A stretch of DNA of 64,000 bases from Rhodothermales bacterium (GTDB taxonomy: Bacteria; Bacteroidota; Rhodothermia; Rhodothermales; UBA10348). The notes beneath the pieces were generated by a model. The model was not told the origin of the DNA and searched no databases. It saw only the letters and a program-made list of their open reading frames with translations. The number at the start of each line of letters is the position of its first letter. Within the stretch, counting starts at the first letter, position 1. A program made the translations under genes and the position numbers. The DNA lies in assembly GCA_017643395.1 (NCBI GenBank), contig JAEPNP010000001.1, forward strand, positions 393,806 through 457,805. The letters are read 5' to 3'. Below, piece by piece: positions 1-9,076 of this stretch.

Positions 1-4
1 GAGA

Positions 5-736
5 TCACGGACTGCGTGGGATGAGCGCGCGCACGCGTCGCACGGCTTCCAGCGCGACCGGATTGTCGCCGTGCACGCAGAGCGTATCGGCGCGGATCTG
101 CAAGGGCCCGTCAGGAGTCTGGACCGTACCGGCAAGAAGCATCTCCACGTGGCGCTCCACCTCCTCGGGGTCCTCGAGTACGGAGCCGGCATGCCGCCGG
201 GACTGCAGCCTGCCGTCGGACCGGTAGCGGCGATCCGCGAATGCTTCGAAAGCGAGTTGCAGACCGGTGTTCTGCAGCGCGAGCGCGTGGCGATCGCGAT
301 CGGGGGTGGCCTGGAGCACGAAGACCAGGGAGGGGTCCACAGCGGCTACGGCCTGCCCCAATCGGACCAACAGACCCCAATCCTCCATCATCGCGTTGTA
401 CAGGGCACCATGCGGCTTGACGTGGTGCAGGGTGACGCCCTCGGCGCGGGCCACGGCCTGCAGGGCACCGATCTGAGCCTGAACCTCGTGGACCAGAGTG
501 TCGATGGGCATGTCGATGCGGAGGCGCCCGAAGTGTCGCTTGTCCGGGTAGCCCGGGTGGGCACCGGCTCGCACGTTGTGTTCAGCTGCTAGCGCAAGCG
601 TGCGCGCCATCGTGTCCGGATCTCCGGCGTGACCGCCACAGGCGATGTTCGCCCAGTCGATGAGCGGCATGACTTCAGCGTCCCGGCCCTTTTGCCAGGG
701 CCCGAAGGACTCCCCCATATCGCAGTTCAGCAGCAT
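5..736 (-). CDS. pxpA: 5-oxoprolinase subunit A, LamB/YcsF family
   Basis: About 243 residues, the usual length of this family, which with PxpB and PxpC cleaves 5-oxoproline to glutamate using ATP. The N-terminus LLNCDMGESFG, followed by ANIACGGHAGDP and AHPGYPD, is the LamB/YcsF signature and covers the TIM-barrel-like active-site loops. An upstream in-frame start at 784 exists, but the ATG at 736 places the conserved motif at residue 2, so I use it. The partners pxpB/pxpC are not to the right; they could lie downstream, beyond the left edge of the window. The divergent neighbour is an M42 peptidase, which would fit peptide and amino-acid salvage (inference). Confidence 0.9.
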   Translation of the reverse strand: MLLNCDMGESFGPWQKGRDAEVMPLIDWANIACGGHAGDPDTMARTLALAAEHNVRAGAHPGYPDKRHFGRLRIDMPIDTLVHEVQAQIGALQAVARAEGVTLHHVKPHGALYNAMMEDWGLLVRLGQAVAAVDPSLVFVLQATPDRDRHALALQNTGLQLAFEAFADRRYRSDGRLQSRRHAGSVLEDPEEVERHVEMLLAGTVQTPDGPLQIRADTLCVHGDNPVALEAVRRVRALIPRSP

Positions 737-799
737 CGGCGAAAGATACACGGGCGGGACGGCCCTGATGTAGCTTGCCGCCAAACCAACCCGGATGCA

Positions 800-1876
800 A
801 TGACCGCAGGAGACCGCGCCTTTCTCAAGGAGCTTCTAGACACCCCCAGCCCCACCGGATTCGAACTTCCAGGCCAGCGCGTCTGGGCTCGCCGCGTGCG
901 CGAGTTCGCCTCGGAGGTCGGCAACGATGCCTATGGCAACACCTGGGCAACGCTGAATGGGCGCGGCGGTCCGACCCTGATGCTGGAGGCCCACGCGGAC
1001 GAAATCGGTTTCATGGTGAAGTACATCACCGACGACGGATTTCTGCATGTCGACCGCATCGGTGGCTCCGATCATGCGATTGCACGTGGCAAACGGATTC
1101 GGATTCTTGGGGACGATGGCCCCGTGCTTGGCGTCATCGGAAATACCGCGATTCACCTCCGTGAGCGGGGTACGGAAGAGAAGGCGCCGAAGCTGGAAGA
1201 GCTGTTTGTGGACATCGGTGCCGGCAGCCCGGACGAGGTCGCGCAGCGTGGCATTCGGGTAGGTCACCCGGCTGTGTACACGGACTCGGTCGATGAGCTC
1301 GGCGACGGGAAACTGATCGGACGCGCCCTGGACAATCGGCTTGGTGGATTTGTGATTGCGAAGGTGCTGGAGAACCTGGCGGCGTCGGCCGACCCTCCCG
1401 TTGCGACGGTGCTTGCCGTGAACGCGGTTCAGGAGGAGATCGGTGGAAATGGGGCACGCATGGTGTCGTACCGGTTGGAACCTCAGATTGCGCTCGTGCT
1501 GGATGTCACCCATGCCACGGACTCGCCGGGGATCAAGAAGGAGAAGCACGGAAAGGTGGTGCTTGGGGAAGGTCCGTCCATCACACACGGCACGGTGAAT
1601 CACCCCCTGATCGTCGAGCGGCTGATGAAGCTAGCGGAGGCGGAGAGTATCCCGCTGCAACATGAAGCCAGCAGCCGCTTCTCCGGCACGGATACGGACA
1701 AGATCTTCGTTACCAAGCGGGGCATACCCAGCGCGCTGATCTCGATTCCCATGCGATACATGCATTCGACGATCGAGATGGTGGATCTGAGAGATGTGGA
1801 GAGGACCGTGGCGCTGATGACGGCGTTCGCGCGGTCGATTGGGCCAGACGAGTCCTTCCGAAGCAGTCTGGCGTAG
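800..1876 (+). CDS. M42 family metallo-aminopeptidase (glutamyl aminopeptidase/endoglucanase-like)
   Basis: 358 residues from the ATG at 800, chosen because TPSPTGFE, the typical start of M42 enzymes, begins about 12 residues later; an upstream start at 629 would add unrelated residues that overlap the divergent gene. Cocatalytic metal residues are all visible: His65 (AHADEIGFM), Asp178 (ALDNRLGG), Glu212/213 (VQEEIGGNGA), Asp235 (LVLDVTHA) and His322 (RYMHSTIE), plus the SGTDTDKI loop. These are cytosolic tetrahedral dodecameric aminopeptidases that trim peptides. The next gene starts 7 bp downstream, so the genes at 1883 and 2440 may be cotranscribed with it. Confidence 0.93.
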   Translation: MTAGDRAFLKELLDTPSPTGFELPGQRVWARRVREFASEVGNDAYGNTWATLNGRGGPTLMLEAHADEIGFMVKYITDDGFLHVDRIGGSDHAIARGKRIRILGDDGPVLGVIGNTAIHLRERGTEEKAPKLEELFVDIGAGSPDEVAQRGIRVGHPAVYTDSVDELGDGKLIGRALDNRLGGFVIAKVLENLAASADPPVATVLAVNAVQEEIGGNGARMVSYRLEPQIALVLDVTHATDSPGIKKEKHGKVVLGEGPSITHGTVNHPLIVERLMKLAEAESIPLQHEASSRFSGTDTDKIFVTKRGIPSALISIPMRYMHSTIEMVDLRDVERTVALMTAFARSIGPDESFRSSLA

Positions 1877-1882
1877 ACAGGA

Positions 1883-2434
1883 ATGGCACCCGGCCTTACC
1901 AGCAGCAGCACGCAACGGGTCGTCTCCGCGCTTGTGGTGGCCCTGTGCCTGGCGCAGGCCGCGTACTCTCAGTCGCAGGAGGAGCCGTACCCAATTGCGG
2001 TAAGCCTTGTTGGTGGGTACGTCATTCAACCCGGTATTGTGATTGGCACCGAGTGGACGATGAGTGCTGCTGGGAGTCCTGTGGTCAGGCCTCGGATTGG
2101 CGGGTTTTCGTGGCCGCGCGACCATCGCACGCTGCTGGTCGGCGCGGACGCGTCATGGCAGCTGTCGTCGACCTTGTCATCGTTAACGGCCGGCCTTGAC
2201 GTGCACGTGGAGAGTCGGGTCATCGACGTCAGCGTGAGCATCTCGAGCGGCGACAAAGAGGCTTCCCGGCAGCTGAGACTCCACCTTGTTCCTGCGGTCG
2301 GATATCGCCTGGATTGGGGCAGGCAGCGGCTCAAGCACCTCCAGCTGGCCGTCGGGCGCCGACTGTCGTTCACTACGCCCGATGCGCTCTTTTTCATGGT
2401 CCAGGTTGGCGGGACCATACGCTTCAGAGACTGA
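1883..2434 (+). CDS. Secreted protein of unknown function, beta-barrel-like
   Basis: 183 residues with a probable signal peptide (hydrophobic run VVSALVVALCLAQAAYS, cleavage near residue 30). The rest is alternating polar/hydrophobic beta-strand-like sequence with glycines and aromatics and ends in GGTIRFRD, which suggests a small outer-membrane barrel. I do not recognise the family. It lies 6 bp after the M42 peptidase stop and 5 bp before the amine oxidase, with an AGGA immediately before the ATG, so it is probably part of that operon. The coding call is firm; the barrel is inference from composition. Confidence 0.7.
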   Translation: MAPGLTSSSTQRVVSALVVALCLAQAAYSQSQEEPYPIAVSLVGGYVIQPGIVIGTEWTMSAAGSPVVRPRIGGFSWPRDHRTLLVGADASWQLSSTLSSLTAGLDVHVESRVIDVSVSISSGDKEASRQLRLHLVPAVGYRLDWGRQRLKHLQLAVGRRLSFTTPDALFFMVQVGGTIRFRD

Positions 2435-2439
2435 ACACC

Positions 2440-3612
2440 ATGCACCGACGAGACTTTGTCCAGCGGATGGCCGCGATGGGACTCGGAGTTCCTGTTCTCG
2501 GCACCTTCCTCGGCTGCAGCGAAGACCTGTTTTCCGAACTGGTCGAAACAGATTTCAACGGAAAGGTGCTAGTCGTGGGCGCGGGCGCGGCGGGATTGAC
2601 TGCCGGATACGCGCTCGCGCGACACGGCATCGACTTCGAGATTCTGGAAGCGTCCGATGTGATCGGAGGCCGCATGAAGCGGTCCCGCGCGCTGGCGGAT
2701 TTCCCCATCGACCTTGGAGCCGAGTGGATCCATACCGACCCGACCATCCTGACTCGGTTGGTGAATGACCAGACGTTCGATGCGAGTGTGGAGGTTATTC
2801 GCTATTCACCTGAAACGATTTCGATCTGGAACGGCAGTCGTCTCAAGGGGCGCAACTGGATAAACGCGTTCTACGCCGAGTACAAGTTCAAGAGCACCAC
2901 GTGGTACGGCTTCTTCGAGCGGTTTATGCTACCCGCCATCGGAGACCGCATTCGGTTCGCACAGGTCGTTCAGAGTGTTGATTATGCCGGTGACAAGGTG
3001 GTGGTTCGCACCGCGGCCGGCCAGGAGTACACGGGAGACAAGGTTGTTATGACCGTGCCGATTGCCGTGTTGAAGGCAGGCGCCATCGACTTTACCCCTC
3101 CCCTTCCGGCGGATCGCGTAGAAGCGTTCGAGGACGTCGACGTGCCTCCCATCCTCAAAGCGTTCATCGAGTTCTCCGAAGACTTCTACCCGGATCTGAC
3201 GATTGATGGAAGCATCACCGATACCGACAAACTCTTCTACGATGCGGCCTTTCGAAAAGACACGGATCGTAATGTGCTCGGGCTCTTCGTGATCGGAGAC
3301 AAGGCCACCGCCTACACGGAGTTGGCTACGGAGGAGCAGGTTGTCTCGCGGGTGCTGGGCGAACTGGACACCATTTTTGGTGACAGAGCGACGCCCGCCT
3401 ACCTGGGCAGTGTGGTTCAGGATTGGACCAAGGAACCGCACATCATGGGTTCCTACTCGCACTGGGAGCGGGAGTCATCCCGAGAGCTTCTGGCGCAGCC
3501 GCTCGGCGCGAACCTGTTTTTTGCAGGAGAGGCGTTGGCTGAGGAGTGGTCTACCGTGCATGGCGCGAGTTTGTCGGGTTGGGATGCGGTTCGAGCGTTG
3601 CTCAGCGCCTAG
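2440..3612 (+). CDS. Flavin-containing amine oxidase, exported lipoprotein-like
   Basis: 390 residues from the ATG at 2440; the longer in-frame start at 2314 overlaps the preceding gene. The N-terminus RRDFVQRMAAMGLGVPVLG followed by FLGC looks like a twin-arginine signal with a lipobox, so the protein may be folded with FAD and then exported. The FAD Rossmann motif VLVVGAGAAGLTAGYAL is at about residues 43-59 and LEASDVIGGRM follows. The C-terminal FAD-contact motif NLFFAGEALAEEW and VHGASLSGWDAVRAL are typical of the monoamine/polyamine oxidase superfamily. The substrate cannot be told. Products of such enzymes are an aldehyde or imine and H2O2. Confidence 0.88.
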   Translation: MHRRDFVQRMAAMGLGVPVLGTFLGCSEDLFSELVETDFNGKVLVVGAGAAGLTAGYALARHGIDFEILEASDVIGGRMKRSRALADFPIDLGAEWIHTDPTILTRLVNDQTFDASVEVIRYSPETISIWNGSRLKGRNWINAFYAEYKFKSTTWYGFFERFMLPAIGDRIRFAQVVQSVDYAGDKVVVRTAAGQEYTGDKVVMTVPIAVLKAGAIDFTPPLPADRVEAFEDVDVPPILKAFIEFSEDFYPDLTIDGSITDTDKLFYDAAFRKDTDRNVLGLFVIGDKATAYTELATEEQVVSRVLGELDTIFGDRATPAYLGSVVQDWTKEPHIMGSYSHWERESSRELLAQPLGANLFFAGEALAEEWSTVHGASLSGWDAVRALLSA

Positions 3613-3695
3613 CGGGTGACCGGGACGGGGGCGGCCACGTCCCGCAGATGGGCACACGACGGGCTTGGGATCCAGCCCGAAAGTCTATGGTGGCC

Positions 3696-3836
3696 GGGGG
3701 GATTTGCTCGGCTGCGCCTCGCACATCCCGTCGGGGGGTGGGGGCTGCTCGGGATGAACCCTACGGCCCTGCGGCCCTGGGTTTTTTGTGGGGGCGGCCT
3801 TACAAGGCGCCTGGCGGCCGGTGTGCTGAATCCTGA
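3696..3836 (+). repeat. Intergenic repeat, copy 1
   Basis: About 140 bp that recurs at 3873-4010. Shared blocks are gatttgctcggctgcgcctc, gcacatccc, cgggatgaaccctacgg, ccctgggttttttgtggggg and cggccttacaaggcg. The core has a hairpin (AACCC..GGCC-ctgc-GGCC..GGGTT) followed by six T, so each copy looks like a rho-independent terminator for rightward transcription, 140 bp or more past the amine oxidase stop. No credible gene occupies the 3613-4090 interval; the short open frames there are by-products of the repeat. Confidence 0.8.
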
Positions 3837-3872
3837 TTGGGAGTGGGGAGGTCTGGCGGCCGAACCCTAGAC

Positions 3873-4010
3873 GGGGGGATTTGCTCGGCTGCGCCTCGCA
3901 CATCCCGGGGGGTGGGCCTGCACGGGATGAACCCTACGGGTCTCCGGCCCTGGGTTTTTTGTGGGGGCGGCCTTACAAGGCGCTTGGCGGCCGGTGTGCT
4001 GAATCCTGAT
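3873..4010 (+). repeat. Intergenic repeat, copy 2
   Basis: Second copy of the repeat at 3696-3836, about 177 bp later, with a changed hairpin loop but the same GGATGAACCC and GGGTTTTTTGTGGGGGCGGCC flanks and the same end (ggccggtgtgctgaatcctgat). A third, shorter relative in the opposite direction forms the tRNA-Ser terminator at 4047-4081. Confidence 0.8.
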
Positions 4011-4046
4011 AGAGGGGGGTGGGGGGCGCCTTGATGGCCGACCCCA

Positions 4047-4081
4047 CAAAAAACCCCCGGCTGCTGGCGCAGCCGGGGGTT
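4047..4081 (-). terminator. Rho-independent terminator of tRNA-Ser
   Basis: Near-perfect hairpin AACCCCCGGCTGC / GCAGCCGGGGGTT (4052-4081) followed on the minus strand by TTTTTTGTGGGG. It starts about 10 bases after the tRNA 3' end. Its flanks match those of the two repeats upstream. Confidence 0.85.
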
Positions 4082-4089
4082 CATCCTGT

Positions 4090-4179
<90 letters not shown>

Positions 4180-4328
4180 GAGAGGTGCTTTTTGGAGCGG
4201 CGGCAACTTACAGCGAACCGGGCCGGATGTTCTAGCCCTGATCCGTCAACTTTCTCTGCAGGAACTACGGCGCGGCGAACCCGGCGCAGGTGCACGGCGT
4301 GTAGAAATGCGCATCTTCCTGAATCCGG

Positions 4329-5078
4329 TTGCTGGACTTTCTCGCCCATTTTGATCAAGAGCTTGGCGCCCTGTTCGTCGAGTACGGGGCGTGGATGTAC
4401 GTCGCGCTTTTCACTATCGCCTTTCTCGAGGCGACGGTCACTCCCTTCGTTCCTGGCGACGCTCTGGTCTTTGCCGTCGGCGTAGTCGCCTCGACGGAGG
4501 TTGCCAGCTTCCCGCTGATGTGGGCCCTCCTGGTGACCGCGACCCTGGCGGGCAGTGTTACCAGTTATGAACTGGGCCGGCGGGTGGGCCCGCTCGCGTT
4601 CCGGGAAGACCGCCGATTCCTGAATGCTGAGCAGCTGGCGCACGTCCGCATCCTGTTTGAGCGATTTGGCGCCAAAATCCTGGTTGTAGGCCGCTTCGTA
4701 CCCCTCGTGCGCACCTTCGCACCCGTGGTGGCCGGAATGACAGCCATGCCGTATTCCCGCTTCCTCGCATTCTCGGTTGTCGGGATTGTGCTGTGGGTCA
4801 GCCTGCTGACTGGCGCGGGATACTTCGTGGAGCACGTGCCGATCCTGCACGACAACTTCGGGCTCCTACTGGCCGCCATCTTCGTGCTCAGCTTCGCACC
4901 GCTCATCTTCGAGTGGTTCTGGGAGCACCTGGGACGCCCACTCTTCCGCAAGCTTCTCCCCCGTCTCCTGGGCCAGGCCTACGTCTACGCCCGGGAAAGC
5001 GGCCGCATGGTAGTACGCGGCACAGCCGCCACCACCCGCCAGATCTTCAAGACAACCCGCCCTCAGCCGAAAGGCTGA
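4329..5078 (+). CDS. DedA family inner-membrane protein
   Basis: 249 residues. DedA (SNARE-associated/VTT) proteins are integral membrane proteins, recently linked to undecaprenyl-phosphate or phospholipid flipping and to envelope homeostasis. Signature pieces are FLEATVTPFVPGDALVF (residues about 35-51), SYELGRRVGP, and the long FGAKILVVGRFVPLVRTF with PVVAGMTAMPYSRF, followed by a tryptophan-rich helix. The C-terminal 40 residues are basic. The start must be the TTG at 4329: a TGA lies three codons upstream in frame, and the first ATG (4395) would remove the first helix. No clear ribosome-binding site is seen. Confidence 0.9.
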   Translation: MLDFLAHFDQELGALFVEYGAWMYVALFTIAFLEATVTPFVPGDALVFAVGVVASTEVASFPLMWALLVTATLAGSVTSYELGRRVGPLAFREDRRFLNAEQLAHVRILFERFGAKILVVGRFVPLVRTFAPVVAGMTAMPYSRFLAFSVVGIVLWVSLLTGAGYFVEHVPILHDNFGLLLAAIFVLSFAPLIFEWFWEHLGRPLFRKLLPRLLGQAYVYARESGRMVVRGTAATTRQIFKTTRPQPKG

Positions 5079-5096
5079 GCGATGCCGCGAAGAGGC

Positions 5097-6014
5097 CTAT
5101 CCCAGAGCGTCAGCTCCTGACGTGATCTCGATGAGCTCTTTCGTAATCGCATCCTGGCGGGCGCGATTGTACTTGAGCTTGAGATCCTTCAGCAGCTCGT
5201 CCGCATTGTTGGTGGCGTTGTCCATTGCCACCATGCGAGCCCCCTGCTCGGCCGCGTTCGACTCCAGCAGTGCTCGCCAGACCTGGTAGCCCAGGTACCG
5301 GGGCACCAGTTCGTCGAGAATCTTCTCGGCGCTGGGCTCAAAGATGTAGTCGACCGCAGCTTCAAGGTCTGCCTGGGCCGCATCGCCCTCCTGCTCTGCC
5401 ATCACCGGCGTGAGGAAGTGCTCACTCGGAATGGGCAGGAACGGCTCCACCACCCGGTTCTGGGAGATGGTGTTCTTGAATTCGTTGTAGATCAGGAATA
5501 CCTGATCCCACTTGCCGGACTGGTAGCCCTCCACCGCAACATCCGACACCGAGTCGGCCGAGGAGAACGTAAGCCTGTCGAACGTTCCCCGGTAGTCGCC
5601 CACCAACTGGTGGCCGCGACGCCCGAAGTGCTCATGCCCTTTGCGACCCACACAGATCAAATAGAGATCTCCGTTGTCCCGCTCAGTGGCAAAACGCTCA
5701 TTGATGGTCTTCTCGGCGACCTTGATCAGGTTCGAGTTGAACCCGCCCGCCAATCCACGGTCCGCCGTCACGATGATGAGGCAGACGCCCGGCGACACAT
5801 CATCCAGACTGAACAGCGGGTGGCTCGCCGGATCCACATGACGCTTCAGGTGCGCAATGATCTCACCAATCTTGAACGCGTACGGACGCGTCTGGAAGAT
5901 GCGCTCCTGGGCACGGCGCAGCTTGGCCGCCGCCACCATTTTCATGGCGCGGGTGACCTGCTGGGTATTCCGGACCGAATTGATCCGGGTGCGGATGTCT
6001 CTGAGGCTGGCCAT
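5097..6014 (-). CDS. atpG: F1Fo ATP synthase gamma subunit
   Basis: 305 residues. The N-terminal coiled-coil helix (MASLRDIRTRINSVRNTQQV, TRAMKMVAAAKLRRAQ) and C-terminal helix (LLKDLKLKYNRARQDAITKE, LIEITSGA) form the rotor shaft. Last gene of the cluster; it begins 11 bp after atpA. No atpD or atpC follows: the next gene is dedA on the other strand, tail to tail with 18 bp between. Confidence 0.97.
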   Translation of the reverse strand: MASLRDIRTRINSVRNTQQVTRAMKMVAAAKLRRAQERIFQTRPYAFKIGEIIAHLKRHVDPASHPLFSLDDVSPGVCLIIVTADRGLAGGFNSNLIKVAEKTINERFATERDNGDLYLICVGRKGHEHFGRRGHQLVGDYRGTFDRLTFSSADSVSDVAVEGYQSGKWDQVFLIYNEFKNTISQNRVVEPFLPIPSEHFLTPVMAEQEGDAAQADLEAAVDYIFEPSAEKILDELVPRYLGYQVWRALLESNAAEQGARMVAMDNATNNADELLKDLKLKYNRARQDAITKELIEITSGADALG

Positions 6015-6025
6015 GCGTCGTTAGC

Positions 6026-7615
6026 CTAAGCGGTCTGCAGGGCGACGAGGTCTTTGGCGACCTTCATCAGGGTCTCGGCGGCCTCGTCGGAGGTCTTTCC
6101 GGTGTCGCGGATGCTTGCCAGCACATCGGCGTGCTTCAGGCGCAACCGCTCGATGAACTCCTTCTCGAAGGCACCAACCTTGTCGGCGGCGATGTCGTCC
6201 AACAGGCCTTTCGTAGCCACGAAGATGATGGCCACCTGCTCTTCCACCGGGACCGGCTCGTAGAGGCCCTGCTTCAGCACCTCCACAAGGCGGGCACCAC
6301 GCGTCAGCTGCCGTTGCGTGGCGGGGTCCAGGTCAGAACCGAACTTGGCAAACGCCTCCAGCTCGCGGTACTGAGCCAGGTCCAGACGCAGCGTACCGGA
6401 GACCTTCTTCATGGCCTTGGTCTGGGCATTACCACCCACACGGGACACGGAGATACCCACGTTGATGGCGGGGCGCACACCGGCGTTGAAGAGCCCGGAC
6501 TCGAGGAAGATCTGACCGTCGGTAATCGAGATCACGTTGGTCGGGATGTACGCGGACACGTCACCGGCCTGCGTCTCGATGACCGGGAGAGCGGTCAGCG
6601 AACCGCCGCCCTTGACCTTGCCTTTCAGCGAGTCGGGCACGTCGTTCATCTGCGCCGCAACCGAGTCGGTACCGTTGACCTTGGCCGCACGCTCCAGGAG
6701 CCGTGAGTGCAGGTAGAACACGTCACCCGGGTAGGCCTCACGTCCCGGCGGACGACGGAGCAGCAGCGAGACCTGGCGATACGCCACGGCCTGCTTGGAC
6801 AGGTCGTCGTAGATCACCAGTGCGTGCCGACCGGTGTCGCGGAAGAACTCGCCGATGCACGCGCCGGCGTAGGGCGCGATGAACTGCAGCGGCGCCGGAT
6901 CGGACGCGGATGCGTTGACAATGGTCGTGTACTCCATGGCGCCGTTCTCTTCCAGGGCGCGCTGCACCTGGGCAACGGTGGAGTTCTTCTGACCAACTGC
7001 GACGTAGATGCAGAAGACCGGCTTGTCGGTCTGGTGCGTCGACTTCTGGTTGATGATGGTATCCACCAGCACGGCCGTCTTGCCGGTCTGACGGTCTCCG
7101 ATCACGAGTTCACGCTGACCCCGACCAATCGGGATCATGGAGTCGATGGCCTTGATACCTGTCTGCAGCGGCTCAGACACCGGCTCACGATAGATCACCG
7201 ACGGCGCCTTGCGCTCCAGCGGCATCTCAAACGTCTCACCGGAAATCGGGCCGCGGCCGTCGAGCGGATTGCCGAGCGGATCGATCACGCGACCCAGCAT
7301 GCCCTCGCCCACGTTGATGGACGCAATGCGCTTGGTGCGGCGGACTTCGTCGCCCTCTTTCACGGCGTCGACTTCGCCGAAGAGCACGGCACCCACATTG
7401 TCCTCTTCGAGGTTGAGCACCATGCCGGTCACACCACTGGAGGGAAACTCCAGCAGCTCACCAGCCTGCACTTTCGAGAGGCCGTAAATGCGGGCGATAC
7501 CGTCTCCAACCTGGAGAACGGATCCTACTTCGTAAACGTCGGTGTCGGCTTCAAAGCCGCCGAGCTCGCGCTTCAGGACTGCAGTGACCTCATCGGGCCG
7601 GATTGCGGTTGCCAT
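6026..7615 (-). CDS. atpA: F1Fo ATP synthase alpha subunit
   Basis: 529 residues. The P-loop [13 protein letters not shown], the catalytic-site arginine region ([15 protein letters not shown]) and the typical N-terminal [18 protein letters not shown] are present. The alpha subunit binds nucleotide at the non-catalytic sites and completes the catalytic site of beta. It sits between atpH and atpG, as in most bacterial clusters. A 14-bp palindrome lies between the atpH stop and this start. Confidence 0.98.
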   Translation of the reverse strand: MATAIRPDEVTAVLKRELGGFEADTDVYEVGSVLQVGDGIARIYGLSKVQAGELLEFPSSGVTGMVLNLEEDNVGAVLFGEVDAVKEGDEVRRTKRIASINVGEGMLGRVIDPLGNPLDGRGPISGETFEMPLERKAPSVIYREPVSEPLQTGIKAIDSMIPIGRGQRELVIGDRQTGKTAVLVDTIINQKSTHQTDKPVFCIYVAVGQKNSTVAQVQRALEENGAMEYTTIVNASASDPAPLQFIAPYAGACIGEFFRDTGRHALVIYDDLSKQAVAYRQVSLLLRRPPGREAYPGDVFYLHSRLLERAAKVNGTDSVAAQMNDVPDSLKGKVKGGGSLTALPVIETQAGDVSAYIPTNVISITDGQIFLESGLFNAGVRPAINVGISVSRVGGNAQTKAMKKVSGTLRLDLAQYRELEAFAKFGSDLDPATQRQLTRGARLVEVLKQGLYEPVPVEEQVAIIFVATKGLLDDIAADKVGAFEKEFIERLRLKHADVLASIRDTGKTSDEAAETLMKVAKDLVALQTA

Positions 7616-7631
7616 CGCGTATCGAATTGTT

Positions 7632-7645
7632 GGGCCTCGAGGCCC
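7632..7645. other. Palindrome between atpH and atpA
   Basis: Perfect 14-bp palindrome GGGCCTCGAGGCCC in the 33-bp space between the atpH stop and the atpA start. In the mRNA it could form a short stem upstream of the atpA ribosome-binding site. No T-run follows, so it is not a terminator. Confidence 0.5.
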
Positions 7646-7648
7646 GAG

Positions 7649-8200
7649 TTAGTTCATCAGGGCGCCTTCCATCATCCGCTCGCGAAGCGACGCAAGGCGG
7701 TTGGAGACGCTGCCATCGTACACCGTGTCGCCTACCTGAACGACAATACCGCCGATCAGGGAGGGGTCTACCGACACTTCCAGTCTGACTCGCTTGTTCA
7801 GTCGCTTCTCGAGCGATGCGGCCACTGCCGAGCGGTCGGCCTCGTCGAGAGCCCGTGCACTCCGGACCGATACCTGGACGATGCCCAGTTCCTCGTCGCG
7901 CAGGCCACGGTAGGCAGCCAACACGTCGGCCACCTGTCCTTCCCGCCGCTTGTCCACAAGCATGTGGAGCAGACGAAGACTCAGCGCTCCTACCCGGTCC
8001 TTGAAAAGCCCATCGACAACGGACTTTTTCTTGTCGCGGGAAATGACGGGGCTGTCGAAGAACTGCTGCAGATCACGGGAGCCGGCCAGGGAGTCGCTGA
8101 TAACAGCGGTATCCTCGTCGGTGGACTCCACGTTGCCCGCGGCGCGTGCCTCTTCGAGTAGCGCCTGGGCGTAGCGACGTGATATTGCGAGATCGCTCAT
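7649..8200 (-). CDS. atpH: F1Fo ATP synthase delta subunit
   Basis: 183 residues, the OSCP/delta family that ties the peripheral stalk to the top of F1. The N-terminal SRRYAQALLEEA and the C-terminal PSLIGGIVVQVGDTVYDGSV are characteristic. Two base pairs separate it from atpF, so translation is probably coupled. Confidence 0.95.
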   Translation of the reverse strand: MSDLAISRRYAQALLEEARAAGNVESTDEDTAVISDSLAGSRDLQQFFDSPVISRDKKKSVVDGLFKDRVGALSLRLLHMLVDKRREGQVADVLAAYRGLRDEELGIVQVSVRSARALDEADRSAVAASLEKRLNKRVRLEVSVDPSLIGGIVVQVGDTVYDGSVSNRLASLRERMMEGALMN

Positions 8201-8202
8201 GC

Positions 8203-8712
8203 CTAGTTGGTCGGCAGATCGTTCAGGAAGTTGTCGACCAGCTTGCGCTGACGGGCATCGTCAACGCTCTCGCCCAGAACGCGTCCGGCTGCGGAGATGG
8301 CCAGGTCGGCCACTTCGTTGCGAAGCGTCTGCAGCGCGGCGTCACGCTCGCGCTCGATTTCCGTCTGCGCAGATTCCTGCATGTGACGGATCTGGGCTTT
8401 GGTCTTCTCGACCTCCTCGGTTCGCAGGGTCTCCGCCGTGTCACGGGCCTCACGCAGAATCTTCTGCGCATCGGCTTCCGCCTCACGACGGGCCTTGTCG
8501 TTGTCTGCCTGGATCTGCCGAGCTTCGGCCAGGGCCCTCTCGGCCTGGTCGATGGACGACTGGATCGTGTTCTCCCGCTCTTCCAGCGCACTGGTGATGG
8601 GTCCCCAGGCGAAACGCCAAAGGAGCAGCCAGAGCAGGCCGAACGTGATCAGTATCCAGACGGCCAACCCAATGTTGGGAGACAGGAGGCCTGCTGCCAG
8701 GATCGGTGTCAT
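8203..8712 (-). CDS. atpF: F1Fo ATP synthase subunit b
   Basis: 169 residues: one N-terminal membrane helix (about residues 12-32, rich in Leu/Trp) and then a long charged coiled coil full of Ala, Glu and Arg, the dimeric peripheral stalk. Position between atpE and atpH is canonical. A strong hairpin lies upstream, between it and atpE. Confidence 0.95.
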   Translation of the reverse strand: MTPILAAGLLSPNIGLAVWILITFGLLWLLLWRFAWGPITSALEERENTIQSSIDQAERALAEARQIQADNDKARREAEADAQKILREARDTAETLRTEEVEKTKAQIRHMQESAQTEIERERDAALQTLRNEVADLAISAAGRVLGESVDDARQRKLVDNFLNDLPTN

Positions 8713-8728
8713 GGTCTAAAGGGTCATG

Positions 8729-8753
8729 GGCCGGTCCCCAATCAGGACCGGCC
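8729..8753 (-). other. Intercistronic hairpin after atpE
   Basis: Perfect 9-bp inverted repeat GGCCGGTCC-ccaatca-GGACCGGCC, 20 bases after the atpE stop and just before atpF. No T-tract follows on the minus strand. A stable stem at this place could end or protect the atpE part of the mRNA, which would help make the extra c subunits a c-ring needs. The structure is seen; the role is inferred. Confidence 0.6.
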
Positions 8754-8771
8754 GTATTGCCGGGGTGGCGA

Positions 8772-8999
8772 CTACTTGATCGCCAGCAGGATGCAGATAA
8801 CCAGACCGAAGAGCGCCACACCCTCGATGAGAGCGGCAGCGATAATCATGGTCGTCCGGATATCGCCTGCTGCTTCCGGCTGGCGGGCAGAGCCCTCCAT
8901 GGCCGGGCCGGCAAGGCGGCCAATGCCGAGGCCGGCTCCGAGTGCGACAAGACCGGCGCCGAGTCCTGCGCCCAGGTAAGCCAAAGCTGTCGGTTCCAT
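8772..8999 (-). CDS. atpE: F1Fo ATP synthase subunit c
   Basis: 75 residues forming a two-helix hairpin with the conserved polar loop ARQPEA and the ion-binding glutamate in AALIEGVALFG. The Na+-type signature (Gln in the first helix plus Ser/Thr after the glutamate) is absent: helix 1 reads LGAGLGIGRLAG and the residue after Glu is Gly. This points to a proton-driven enzyme. Confidence 0.97.
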   Translation of the reverse strand: MEPTALAYLGAGLGAGLVALGAGLGIGRLAGPAMEGSARQPEAAGDIRTTMIIAAALIEGVALFGLVICILLAIK

Positions 9000-9076
9000 T
9001 GTATCAGTTGTGTTCGTGTAGGGTGGTAAGGGTGGCCGGCCGGCCCCGCATCAGCGGAGTCGGCATGGCCGGATAG

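Noticed and set aside
3616-4034. Short open frames on both strands in the gap before tRNA-Ser
   Set aside because: They follow the direct repeats (the same peptide words recur) and have no ribosome-binding sites. Treated as non-coding repeat DNA.
6707-8161. 484-codon open frame on the + strand
   Set aside because: It lies opposite atpA/atpH, which are beyond doubt. Its product is low in hydrophobic blocks and rich in His/Gly/Val, as expected from the reverse strand of high-GC coding DNA.
9000-9076. GC-rich inverted repeats between atpB and atpE
   Set aside because: GGCCGGCCGGCC and CCGGCC/GGCCGG words occur, but GC-rich chance palindromes are expected and no single convincing hairpin forms.
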